Of a stretch of 64,000 bases of DNA, positions 23,295-34,669 are shown piece by piece. Source of the DNA: Limonium bicolor (taxonomy: Eukaryota; Streptophyta; Magnoliopsida; Caryophyllales; Plumbaginaceae). The position numbers and the translations under genes were made by a program. The DNA lies in NCBI GenBank assembly GCA_023374045.1, contig CM041779.1, positions 4,154,001 through 4,218,000 of the forward strand, in the 5' to 3' direction. The notes beneath the pieces are model-generated. The model did not search any database and had not been told where the DNA came from. It saw only the letters and a list, made by a program, of their open reading frames with translations. Each line of letters opens with the position of its first letter. Position 1 is the first letter of the stretch.

Positions 23295-25440
23295 CAAACT
23301 TCTTAATTTTAACTTGTTTTAATTTTAAGAAAGAGGGCTTAACTCGAAAATGTTTATTTATGGCTTTATTACTTTGTTCGTTTACTTTTGTGTGCACTTC
23401 AATTTTCTGCACCTTTGCATCATATGAGAGCGAGGGTCCACCTAAACCAATTTCACCCCGGGACCCGTTTGAGGGTCCCCTGTCAGGGACTCACACCTTT
23501 TAGGTGATGTGAATAAGCGGGGGAAAAGAGGAGGGTGTCGTCTAACCACACCCCCTTAATACCTGGGCTTTAGCCCCAAGCGTTTTCCTGGTGTCCTTAC
23601 CTAGCCCATTGTTTGGTCAGTCAAAGACCTGACCGTAGACGCACACCTTCAGGTGATGTGAAAAAAGTGGGGAAGCCCAAAGAGAATAGCGTGCAAGCCC
23701 TATTCCTTTGAGGTGACCTGGGCCCATGCCCCAAGCACCTCTCCGGATCGATCCATACCCGTTTGGATTTAAACGTCTAGTGAGGACATGTTGAATTTGT
23801 GTGGGTCTTGTTTGCTTGTATGATTGGCCCATTACCCAGCCTACAGATTGATAGGAACTTCTCCTACATTAACCTAGCCCAGCCCGAATTGGCGGCTCTA
23901 TTTGTTTGCGGCCCAGAGGTCCTGTTTGGTTTAATATGTGAGTCATTCGGGCTTCGGCCCAAGAGCTTAGACTTAGGTGATTTCTCTTCTGGCCCAATTC
24001 GAATTATCCATTTAGTTCTAGGCCCATGAAAAACAAATCCACCTCATGAAAATCCATCAGGCCTTTCCGTTTCAAGGTTTACTCTAGTCCAGGAAGACTT
24101 TCCACTTGGGCTTTGGCTCAAAGTCCTAGATATAGGTATCATCTTCTAGGCCCAATCAGAATTACTCGGCCCAAATTCCAATTCACATCTAGGACATGGT
24201 TTAAAAATCATTTCGGCCCATGCGCCCTATTTCTAGCCCAAACACATTCTGGCCCAGGTGTCCAATTCTCAAAACATTCTGAGTACCGCATTCATAACTC
24301 ACTTCATCTGGGCCCACAGACCAATTCATAGTTTTGGCCCACGAACTTTGCTCTCAATCCAGAATTTCAGCCCATAACATAAAACATTCGAGTCCCAGAT
24401 AGTTTGTGCAACCCATTCATTCTAGTTTCTGGCCTCAAGGCCCAACAGGTCATCAAACGAATCTTAGGCTTCAAGGTTTCTCTCTCGGCCTAGAGGCCCA
24501 TTCATAATCCATGCGGCTTCTTTCGGCCCGTTTGCTCCACTTCCACGTTAAGGGTATTCAGGCCCACACATCCGTTCTAACCTAGGGATCACTCTAGCCC
24601 ATGCACTTCACTCTCAGTTTGGAAGAGATTCAGGCCCTAGTTCCTCCTACATAACCCATAGGCATTCCTAGTTCAGGTACTTCGTGGAGCCTACTAAGAG
24701 TCCAAGAAGAAGTCGATCACAGTCATCTTAGCAACATCCCGGCGGTCAAGAGCTCGAGTCTTCAGCATGCCGACTTCAGATGGTTCAGCAGGATTCGGAT
24801 TCAACAGAAATTTTAGGGTTCCCATGCATCCTACTGCATAACCTGCCATAACATTCATATTTCAAATGCACTTCTCATATTTTTCAAAGAATGATCGTTT
24901 TCAAACCACTAATAAGAAGCATCGATTTTGTTGAATCATCTTCTTCCTCATGTTCACAAATGAATGACTTTTTCAAGTCTAAATAATAACACAAAAAAAA
25001 GGGTTTTGTTTCACACAAGTTTTCTTTTGAGAAAATGGTTCATGAATTAATTATGTCCCGACAATGGAACACAAAGACTTGTATTTTGTTTCTGAAATTT
25101 TGAGCATGCCTTACCAAACCACACAACTCACCACATAATATCCAAACAACCCACAATGAGGTTCAAGGCCCACATCTATCAAACTATTGTCACAAACCCC
25201 AATCAATACTGGGGGCAATCTGAGTTTAGAATCATTGTCTTCGAATCTTTTGTTTAAACGTGTGAACTAGTCTCTGAGTGAAATTCACGAGAGTGTCTTG
25301 AGCGAAAAAAACCATGAGTGAACGAGCGTGTCATTTTTACACGACTCCGGTGAGACCACATTCAAAGGTGAGGAAAACGGCATAACTTTGACCGAAGGAG
25401 ATAATTTGTAAATTTACTCTTAGACCTGTGAAAAGTAACA
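23295..25440 (+). other. Leader of the nested element, rich in GGCCCA
   Basis: No coding frame is supported. A motif with ACACCTT and AGGTGATGTGA, followed by a G-rich run, occurs twice (about 23490 and 23642). From 23820 to 24640 the hexamer GGCCCA or a close variant appears roughly fifteen to twenty times. The remainder (24640-25440) is unremarkable apart from ACTGGGGGCAATC at 25208-25220. Confidence 0.55.
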
Positions 25441-25465
25441 AAGAGCAGATACACAACCATCAGGA

Positions 25466-26006
25466 ATGACGAAGCACCTAGGTACAGCACCACATAGCCA
25501 AAAGCTTGTAAACCCTGTCATTAAACCCCAGGCACCCCCGCTGAGCCTTTCATATATCCCTTTTCGATATTATGAACTCCACAAAATAACCCAGCCAATG
25601 ATGAATGTCCGACCCGGTGACCAAAGGAGGCGAGGAGCCCGACTCTCAGATAACATTCTCATCAGTCCAAAGAAGCAATGCCGCTATCAGCATGACAAAG
25701 CGATCCGCAAATGGTCCCAGAGTGACACAGGATCAAAAGAGCTCACATCAAAACAGCTCTCGAAGCCCAAAACCGGGAAACACAAGAACCCCAAAGGCAA
25801 AGCCAAGAAAGGATAAAACAAAAGGCAAACTCGAAGTGCCTCGAGAAAATCCAAATGACGAAAAGAGAAATGGTGCAAAGGACAACTTCAAAAGTCCAGA
25901 TCCAGAAGCTCGAAAACAACGTCAACATGAAGCAGCCAGACGACTTCAAGACAAGGAAGATGAATCCGAGAGAAGACGCAAGTTGCAGCTTTGGTCACCC
26001 ATTTAA
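25466..26006 (+). CDS. Charged open frames in the nested element, function unknown
   Basis: Two overlapping frames (25466-25816 and 25605-26006) give Lys/Arg/Glu/Pro-rich products, for example KAKPRKDKTKGKLEVP and EDESERRRKLQLW. I see no gag, protease or zinc-knuckle motif. It could be a fragment of the element's ORF1/gag, or chance in purine-rich DNA. Confidence 0.25.
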
Positions 26007-26295
26007 GCTCCACATACCTCAAATATCCCTCCATGATCCCGTTGTCTTTCATCACACCCCATGGCCACGTTATAAGCCTCAAAGACTTCCGACTTGGTAG
26101 TTGTGTATCCAATCACGAAAGTAACAGATCGAATGCGTAAATCCATCATATCAAATTCAATGGTCTACAAGTTGTGACCGTAAGTGAGAAACGAGTGTAA
26201 ACACAACACGTCGAGTGTAGGTTGGGAAGCACCAAATCAGAACATAAGCCTTGACCCTGTGAGACGAGACTCGTTCGCACGTTTGATCAAAGAAA

Positions 26296-26400
26296 ATACT
26301 GGGGGCAATCGATCGGAATGATCGATTGCCATGAACTCTAGCTCAGATTGTCTTAAGGGAAAAATACTGGGGACAATTGTTGGTTCCAACAATTGCTATG
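26296..26400 (+). repeat. Two polypurine-tract-like sites each followed by a perfect hairpin
   Basis: ACTGGGGGCAATC at 26297-26309 runs into a palindrome GGCAATCGATC-GGAAT-GATCGATTGCC. ACTGGGGACAATTG at 26365-26378 runs into CAATTGTT-GGTTCC-AACAATTG. Both resemble the true tract at about 28781-28793. Confidence 0.6.
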
Positions 26401-26450
26401 ACAACACCAATTAGAACCCAAAGCTCAAAACATCACCACCATCATCCCAC

Positions 26451-26610
26451 CATAGGCCCAGATAAGCCCTTACCTTCACTTCATACACCACACAGGCCCA
26501 CATAAGCCCTTACCTCCACACCTCCACTACACAGGCCCACATAAGCCCTTACCTTCACTTCATACACTACACAGGCCCACATAAGCCCTTACCTTCACAT
26601 CATACACCAT
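26451..26610 (+). repeat. Tandem repeat of about 40-50 bp (CAGGCCCACATAAGCCCTTA type)
   Basis: Four units with the core GGCCCACATAAGCCCTTACC, separated by a variable CTTCACTTCATACAC spacer. Confidence 0.8.
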
Positions 26611-27049
26611 ACCCCACTGGCGGCATGTTCATCTCGTAGGAGATAAATTACAAGTCCGAAGTCTATAGTTAGGAAATGATAATTTCACTTTCCTTTTCAC
26701 TAAACAGAATTTTCATCAAACACTGCCACGTTTGGCACCTCTTCAACAATTTCTTGTCTTGAACACTTTCCTTCAAACACTTCGGTTCATAAACCTCATC
26801 ATGGCCACATTTGGCACACTTTCTAGCAATGTCTTGCTTTGGACAATTTTTGATCCTTAACATTGCCATGTTTGGCACATTTTCCATCGATTCTTGTTTT
26901 GGACGAGTTTTCCTACATACACTTTGATTGTATTTGACATGCACATCATCATTGCCACGTTTGGCACTTTCATAATCAACTTTCATCATGACCATTTGCA
27001 TAAGTTTACCTTGCGTCCGTCCGTACAAAACTCCTCATCATAGATCAGA

Positions 27050-27640
27050 GATACAGATTCTCGCCCCGAAGATACAGATTCTTCAGAGATACGATTCTCG
27101 CCCCGAAGATACAGATTCTTCAGAGATACAGATTCTCACCCCGAAGGTACAGATTCTTCAGAGACAGATTCTCGCCCCGAAGATACAGATTTTCACCCCG
27201 AAGATACAGATTTTCAGAGATACAGATTCTCGCCCTGAAGATACAGATTCTTCAGAGATACAGATTCTCGCCCCGAAGATACAGATTCTTCAGAGATACA
27301 GATTCTCGCCCCGAAGATACAGTTCTTCAGAGATACAGATTCTCACCCGAAGGTACAGACTTCAGAGATACAGATTCTCGCCCCGAAGATACAGATTCTT
27401 CCCCGAAGATACAGATTCTTCAGAGATACAGATTCTCACCCCGAAGGTACAGATTCTTCAGAGATACAGATTCTCGCCCCGATTCTTCAGAGACCTCCCC
27501 CGAAGATACAGATTCTTCAGATACAGATTCTCGCCCCGAAGATACAGATTCTTCAGAGATACAGATTCTCGCCCCAAAGATACAGATTCTTTAGAGATAC
27601 AGATTCTCACCACGTAGATACAGATTCTTCAAATTCTCAC
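27050..27640 (+). repeat. Tandem repeat of 38 bp, about 15 units
   Basis: The unit combines GATTCTCGCCCCGAAGATACA and GATTCTTCAGAGATACA. Some units are shortened or lack one half. The long frame 26988-27617 is a by-product: 38 bp is not a multiple of three, so the peptide cycles through three phases. I do not regard it as a gene. Confidence 0.9.
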
Positions 27641-27676
27641 CAGAGTAGCATAACTCACCCGAGTAGAAGAGCTCAA

Positions 27677-28050
27677 TCCTATAGGCTCGTCATAAGACCT
27701 AGAACCATCCTTTAGGCTCGTCATAAGACCTAGATCCATCCTTTAGGCTCGTCATAAGACCTAGATCCATCCCTTAGGCTCGTCATAAGACCTAGAACCA
27801 TCCTTTAGGCTCGTCATAAGACCTAGAACCATCCTTTAGCACGTCATAAACCTAGATCCATCCCTTAGGCTCGTCATAAGACCTAGAACTACCCTTTAGG
27901 CTCGTCATAAGACCTAGTTGCATCCCTTAGCTCGTAGTAAGACCTAGCATTACCTTTTAGCTTACCCACTCTCATCAAACACATTGCATTCATCTCATTC
28001 ATATAGGCTCGTCATAAGACCTAGCTGCATTATCCAGGCGCGTCACAAGA
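27677..28050 (+). repeat. Tandem repeat of about 31-33 bp (TAGGCTCGTCATAAGACCTA type)
   Basis: About eleven units of TAGGCTCGTCATAAGACCTA plus a short variable end such as GAACCATCCTT. The last units diverge. Confidence 0.88.
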
Positions 28051-28254
28051 CCTGGCGACAGAAAGTTGGCGAGGTGATGGCAATAAATCCTCCTTTTGCG
28101 ATGTCAACTTATTTTTGGGATCAACGAATGGTGGGCAAAGGCATAAGTCCCCAGGGTTTTTACCAGGAGTTCCCTGCACACCGCTTGGGGGGGCGATGGC
28201 AATAAGTCCACATTGGGTCCAGCCAGGAGCATCGGCACGGGTTTCGGTCCCCAG

Positions 28255-28355
28255 AAGCATCCGAGCATCATCAGCATCATCAGCATCATCAGCATCATCA
28301 ACATCACCGGCATTATCATCTGCATCAGCATCATTTGCATCATTAGCATTTTAGC
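28255..28355 (+). repeat. CATCAG/CATCAT trinucleotide-type repeat
   Basis: Simple-sequence stretch between the two minisatellites of the nested element. Confidence 0.85.
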
Positions 28356-28372
28356 ATTCTTGCATTTTCATC

Positions 28373-28690
28373 CTAGGCAGTCAGCGCCTTAGAATAGCTC
28401 GACAGCTTATCATCATTTCAGGTAGTCAACGCCTTAGAATAGCTTGACATCGTATCATCCTTATAGGTAGTCGGCACCTTAGAATAGTCTGACATCACTT
28501 CATTATTACCTTTAGGTAGTCAGCGCCTTAGAATAGCTCGACAATGCTTGTAGCTTAGGTAGTCAGCGCCTTAGAATAGCTCGACATGCTTTGTAGCTTA
28601 GGTAGTCAGCGCCTTAGAATAGCTCGATAATGCTTTGTAGCTTAGGTAGTTAGCACCTCCGAGTAGCTGGGCATCGTTAACCCGGTTTCA
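28373..28690 (+). repeat. Tandem repeat of about 43-48 bp (TAGTCAGCGCCTTAGAATAG type)
   Basis: Seven units start near 28373, 28419, 28466, 28515, 28557, 28600 and 28644, with the core TAGTCAGCGCCTTAGAATAG and a GCTCGACATGCTTTGTAGCT linker. Confidence 0.88.
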
Positions 28691-28778
28691 TACAACGTGG
28701 AGGATTCTGTGGAGTCCAAAATTTTGGGGCGCCACTCAAGCATCAACCAGACTTTTCACATTCGTTACAAAGTCCAGT

Positions 28779-28791
28779 TGACGGGGGGCAA
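28779..28791 (+). other. Polypurine tract of the nested element
   Basis: TTGACGGGGGGCA lies directly before the right LTR. The G-run is the expected plus-strand primer. Confidence 0.65.
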
Positions 28792-30584
28792 TCTTTATAC
28801 CCAAAATTTTGACCCCCCCTGGTTAGGGTCTGCAAGGTTTTGGTGTCGTGAGGGATATTTGATCGGGTAATGAGGGATTCCAGCTCGATCGGCGTGTTCC
28901 AGGTCCTAAGGAGCAGTTTCGTCATTGTCAGGGGCGTTGTCGTAATTTTTAAGGCTTTTGGGATCTCCTATAGGCTTTCCTCTCTCCTCCAAAGGGTGCC
29001 CAAATCAGCTCGAAATGCTTTGATATTTTAACCCATGATAGAGGATGACATTTTAAGCATAATGGCGTTGGAATTTTGATTTTTCGAATTTCCAATAATT
29101 TTCTAGCAATTTCTGACTGAATCTGACGAGAAATTCAATTTAAAAATGCTCCAGCATTTAAAAAATTCGTTTCCACCTCAGAAATTCATAATATCCATTC
29201 TTGACATGTGGTTAAAATTTCATAGCAAAATTCCTTTGGGAAGTTACTTAGTTAAAATATCGAAAAATCTTACTTTTACTAGATTCTCTTTATCTTTAGA
29301 AAGTCTATATAAGGGGATAGGTTTTTGGATAAAATCAGAACCTGACATACTCAATAACCCTAGAGAGTCAGAAAAGGCAGCTTCCTCTCTCTCTCTCTCA
29401 CGTTTTCCAAACACCCGGCCACCCAAATTATACCGAAATCCCCCGAAACCACTATCTAAACACGTTTTCCGATCCCCAAAGCACAAATAATCATCAAAAC
29501 CCCACAAAACACCACCAAAACGTGAAGAACAGCAAGAACAACCAACAACCAGAAGCTTGGTTCGAAGTCCTTTCGGGTCTACCATCAACGGAGCACTCGA
29601 CGAATCCCGGTGTGAAGAAACGTTGTGGATCCGAAGGTAAAACAGGTAGAAACTCAGATTCCCTAATTCTCCACGGTGTTATCTGTCTTGCCTCGAAATT
29701 TAAGCTCAAACTAACCTCCGTAGGCTTCTGTATTGCTGTTTATTTAAGCCTCTGTCAGATAACTTGTTTGCTAAGTTTCGTGCTTAATTCGAATTCAAAT
29801 TGAAAACTTTCAATCACTAACGTCTTGTACATCTTTCAGGCTACACACCCATAAAATTTGAGCTCAAAACACCCTCGGGAACCTTCTGAAAACCCCTGTC
29901 CGTGGGTGGTCCGTGACCTCGGACCTATGGTCCGGGACCTCGGACGCGTTTCCGAGACCACGGACACCCACGGACGGCAGCGGGATTTTAAAAATTCAAA
30001 ATTTAGGTTTTTCTAACGATGTCCGGGCCCACGGACAGCCTGTCCGTGGCCCCGGACTTTGCAAATTTTTGTTTTCCTTTAATTTCGACTTTTCTGCGCA
30101 TTTAGGTTAACTGGGGTCCGTGGTTTCGGACATTAGGTCCGTGGCTACGGACGGAAATGAAATTTGACCTAATTCTGCCTCCGAAACCCTAGTTTAGGTA
30201 ATTTCACTTTTCACTTTAATTCTCTGTCAAAAAATGCTAAAAACAAAAAAAAAACAGAAGCTCGCGCACCTTAGGTTTAAAACGACTCGTAATAAGCCGT
30301 AAATAAACTAAGTAGAGGAAAAACGACCTAGGAAGGGTAATGAAAGTAATTGAACCCTAATTAAGTCGAATATCAAGCCCCCGAACCCGAACTCTCCTTT
30401 CCTAATTTGATCTAGGTTAAAATTAGGTGGCGACACATAATAGGTTCCAGTGAGCTAGCTTAGGTTTTAATAATTATTGTTATATGACATAGTTATTAAT
30501 CTTAGGCTATAAGTGGACCTAAAACCCAATCAGATCCCAATCAACTTATTCAACATAGGATAGGGTTTAAAATCGAGGCTCACA
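28792..30584 (+). repeat. Right LTR of the nested element (1793 bp)
   Basis: Starts (T)CTTTATACCC, where the left LTR has TGTTATACCC, and ends GAGGCTCACA. It is longer than the left LTR mainly because it has 29755-29943 and 30268-30289, which the left LTR lacks. Confidence 0.92.
29944..30267. repeat. LTR block inverted relative to the other LTR (right copy)
   Basis: Reverse complement of 22662-22979. It contains the run of CCGTGG/CCACGG inverted repeats and ends in AGCTCGCGC. Confidence 0.88.
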
Positions 30585-33500
30585 CATATATAAACATCGC
30601 AGCGGAAATTAATATTACCAGGACCTTGCCACAGTCTGAATGAAGAATACCCGAACTTTAATACTTACAACCGTCTAACCAAAATACATACAAACCGAGT
30701 TTCCAAGTATCTAAAAAACCAACATAATTCTCCACAAGTTCTAATATCAACAGACGGATACACAGGCACATCCCGTACTCAAAATAAATCTCGTCCTAAG
30801 TCTAACTACCCCTACTCTCAAGATGAGTCTTCTGTGGGCGCTTACCTGTAAAATGTAAACAATTACCCCCGAGGGGTCAGCACCTTTGCTGGTACGATTC
30901 TCTTATAGCCCCCAAGCTAACGGGGCTACGACGACTAATTGTCGATAGCATGAAGTTGATTATATACACACCATAAGTAAGTAGTGCAATAAACAACTAG
31001 CCACACATGAACAAACATAGTTCACACACAATGAACGACTTAAAAGCGTTCCCTTAGTAAGAAGGTTAATCTTTTAACTCCTCAAGTTATGATTCCTCTT
31101 AATCCCAGTCCATTCTTATCTTACCTCAATCTTAATCCTTATCTCAATCTCAGTATACAAACCGCTCTTTAATTAGAAATGGTTGAATCTTAACTCAATG
31201 TTTATTTTTGTCGGGTCAAAAGTAACCCTAGCCAATGAGCTATTAACTTCATTGGTTGAAAAAACAACTAATCTTAAATTTGGGATTTAGGTGATCCCAC
31301 CGCACCATCTTAATTTGCCTCCTACCTTGGACTGAAATCCAAGGTAGCTGAGTCGACATTCGACCCTAGGCAACAAGTCCATAGACAAGTCCTCAAGCGG
31401 AAGTCGGATCTGATTCAGATACCAACCTCCTTTCCTTAACATGCATGACCGGAGTCAGTCCCGGATTCCTCACTCCCCCAAGTTCTAGTTAGTATAAAGT
31501 CTTTAAGACGAAGTGTTAGTTAAACCTTTCTCGGGTATTAACCAACCAACAAATTTTGGGAGTGAATTTCTTATCTCATCCAATGTTACTAAGTATTGTT
31601 AGTAACTAATCTCAAGGTCAAGTGTGTTAGTACAATGCAAACACACAAGAAGATAAATAGTCCGGTTGCATGCTTTATCTTGTCTTAGTCAAAGCAAATA
31701 AACAAATAGCACACAAGCCGAGGGACACCTCGTTAGCAAGCAGCTACAAGAAAACCATACCATTCACCGTCGACGGTCGTTTGTCTAATCTCCTTCCTAA
31801 TCCCAATTCTCAAGTCCTAAAACATTCATCCAATTTAGGTTGTTAATTACTTCCAACTTACTTAAATTACTTAGCCACTAAAGATCCCCATCTAAAACCA
31901 CTTAAGTTCTTATAATCTTAACCTTAAACACTTAAATCCTTTACTTAACTTAATCCCTTAAGTCCTTGTATTCTTATCTTTCTAATCATCATTACCCTCT
32001 AAATGGCATACCACTAATACCACTTAACATTCTTAAAATTTAATTTTTTAAGGGCCGACCGACCTTGCAGGGAAGGTCCCAAGGTCGGTCGAAACGAGAA
32101 CACTTCCCGTCTGAAAAATTTCGCCCCGACCGACCTTACCAAGGTCGGTCCATTCTAGAAACATTTCCGTTTGCAAGATTTAAGCCCGACCGACCTTGCC
32201 AAGGTCAGTCCTAAGGTCGGTCTAAGTCAGAGAGCTTCCTGGATGGGTATTTTAGGCCCGACCGACCTTGCTAAGGTTGGTCCTAAGGTAGGTCAACTCT
32301 AGAAACTTGTTTCTAAGTGTTTAATTCACTCCAAACCTTACCACAAGTGTCCTAATGTGTTCTAGCATCATTTTAGCACTTTAACCCACTTTTATACCAT
32401 CCACCAAACCTCTTAATCCACTCACAATCAAACTCCTTAACCATTTACTCAAAATCTCACTAAATCCTTAGCACTTAGCACTTAATTCCTTACACTTCCA
32501 TCTTGTAATTTTGCCTAAGACTTCAACTAACCAAAATATTTCCTTTCCATCAATGTAACCACTTCTCAAGCATTATCACTCATTCCCATTCTCTTTTACT
32601 CCAACTTCTTAAGGCTATATACTCTAGCTCATGCTTAATCCTGCACAAGACATAACACCTTATTACCTTCAAACTTGCATAAGTTTCCTAACTTCTCTTA
32701 TCATGGTTTTGGTGCCTTAAATTCACCTTTGTAACCCCTAGTTCCTCCTACACATTCCTAGGTCATCTTATTACTCAAGAACACCTTAGTTTATCCATTC
32801 CCACCAAAACAACCCTTAATGTTTACTAGCACACCCTTAGACATAAAACCTCCTTAGAACACCTTAAACAACAAGTTTCACAACCAAGTTTTAACATGGC
32901 TTCCCTAGAATATTACTACACCCAAACATTTAGTTTTTCATCCTTAAGCAACCAAGAACACTCAAAACCTTAAGAAACACTCTTACACACTAAACTTCAT
33001 CCAAACTACACTACATCATAATATAGTGCATAAACTTAAATTTCTTGGCACCTAGGCCCTTAAATGACTTGGATCTTAGGCCCTTAAATGACATTAAACT
33101 TAATCACTGAATTTCCCACATATAATAGCCTTTGACATGCAAATACACACAACAATGCTCCCATATCAATATAAATGTTCTTGTAATTCACCTTAAGATT
33201 GTTTAACTACCTAATTTCTCATTTGCTCCTTAGTCACAAGTTCTTAAATATAATCATGTTCTTTCTCCTAGGTTTTATAGCCCTTACTTAATGTAAACTC
33301 TAGCTATACTTATCAATATCTAAATCCCACCCTCTTAAACAATGAACACCTTAAGGTAAGACATTTACCTTGTTTTTCCAAGCTTTTCACACTTTTCTCC
33401 TTGGATTTCCTTGTTTGATTTTCGGAAACCAACTTAAATTCCCTTGCGAATGTTCCAACCAATATACAATTACTCTAATGAGTACTAAGGAATCCATCAA

Positions 33501-34664
33501 AACTTAAGGAACAATTCCTAGGTTAAAAAAAGTGTTTTAAGGTATTAAAATGGATGATTACCTTTGAAGTCTCAAGATAGACTTGGGCAATGAATCAAAG
33601 AGGACCTCCACTAGTCTTTGGAGATTAGAAACAAGCTATTTCAAGGCATAAAACAAGGCTCCCTGAGAAGGAAATTTTCGGACATGAAGGAAAATGGTGG
33701 GAACTTAGTTTTTCTTTAAGTTTCCTTTCCTTGAATGAATGGAGAACAAATGAGCTCTTAAAATTGATTTTCCTCCTTCAATGGAGTTTTATCTTGGCAC
33801 CGAAATGGAGCTTTTCCAGTTTTGAAAAGATAGAAAGCAAGGGTTTGTTCTAACTAAGAGTTATCTAAGCTTAGTTTTGGATTTGGAGCAAAAATGAGTA
33901 ATTGGTGAGCAAAGGAAGATGGAGCAAGAATGGGGCTGCTTCTTATGTGAATGGAGAAGGGAGGATGAAGGTGAAACCGGTGGAAGAGAGGAGAATGAAG
34001 AAGAGAGGAGAGAGGTAAGTAATAAGGTAAGATATTTTCTTTTAAAAGCAAATAGTGAACTTAATAACTTTCCCCCTTATTTTACTTACTTTTTGGCTCA
34101 TGTGGTGACTCACCACTTCAAAAACCGGCCCCCTTGCTAATGGAGATATTTATGGTCTTGGTTGGCCAACTAATTAGACAAAGTTGACTAAAGCTTAAAT
34201 TGGGCACTATTTGATCACTATTCATAATTAGTGCACAAATTTGTGAAATTTTTGGTTTCCCATTGATTTAGGCTTACTAATGTGATACTAAGTAGTATAA
34301 AAGTTGATTAAGGTGTAATCATGGGCATTTAGCCACTCAAAACCTCCTTCCAAGATAATTTTTCAAAAATGTGCTTTAAGAGTCCTTAAAGCACAATTTG
34401 TGTTTAAACTTGTTTTTGAGCTTGGTTTTCTTTGGTAATTGGTTTAACATGTCAATTAGCATGTTACTAAGGTCTAAGATTGATATTTGGGTGTTACCCA
34501 AAGTTACTCCAAGCTTAGAGCATGTTTTTGCTGAAATTGCTCTTATGGTGTTTCCTTATGTTTTCTTTGGTTAAAATTGTTTCTTAATGTTTCTAAGGCA
34601 TAATTTAGCCTTCTTATATCTTAGTTTAACATCTAAACACCATATCTAGGTTTGGGGTATTTCA
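30585..34664 (-). repeat. Gypsy 5' LTR, main piece right of the nested element
   Basis: Co-linear with 11236-15323 through its whole length, apart from small indels and point changes. Ends GGGTATTTCA, followed by the CGGAG target duplication. Confidence 0.95.
32050..32300. repeat. Inverted-repeat array of the 5' LTR
   Basis: Counterpart of 12700-12960. One unit has lost a CCCAAGGTCGGT segment relative to the left LTR, so the arrays have changed length since insertion. Confidence 0.85.
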
Positions 34665-34669
34665 CGGAG

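Larger units (their letters stand above)
21702..30584 (+). mobile_element. Nested Tat/Ogre-like LTR retrotransposon without pol
   Basis: 8883 bp flanked by a perfect CATAT duplication. The LTRs run from TGTTATACCC to GAGGCTCACA (21702-23273 and 28792-30584). The PBS-like TGGCGACTCTGCTGGGGA follows the left LTR, and a G-rich tract (GACGGGGGGCAATC) precedes the right LTR, so the orientation is +. The 5.5-kb interior has no protease, RT, RNase H or integrase. It holds a long leader, a charged open frame and four families of tandem repeats. The element must have been moved by proteins supplied in trans. Assignment to Tat/Ogre rests on the PBS and general layout. Confidence 0.88.
11187..34664 (-). 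mobile_element. Ty3/gypsy chromovirus-type LTR retrotransposon carrying an AlkB-like passenger and a nested Tat-like element
   Basis: Complete element in minus orientation. The target duplication CGGAG is perfect (11182-11186 and 34665-34669). The 4.1-kb LTRs begin TGAAATACCCC and end GGTGTTACA when read on the minus strand. The order in element orientation is 5' LTR (right), PBS, gag, AlkB-like segment, protease, RT, RNase H, integrase, chromodomain, PPT, 3' LTR (left). Removing the nested insertion 21702-30584 and its 5-bp duplication leaves a 5' LTR of about 4129 bp, against 4137 bp for the 3' LTR. Gag and pol carry several frameshifts and stops, so this copy cannot be autonomous. The long LTRs and chromodomain suggest the Tekay/Del lineage (inferred). 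Confidence 0.95.

Noticed and set aside
26988..27617. 209-codon repetitive protein frame
   Set aside because: Produced by a 38-bp minisatellite cycling through three phases. There is no independent sign of coding.
27050..28690. CRISPR-like arrays (38-, 32- and 45-bp repeats)
   Set aside because: Repeats are directly adjacent, without unique spacers of constant length, and lie in a plant retrotransposon.
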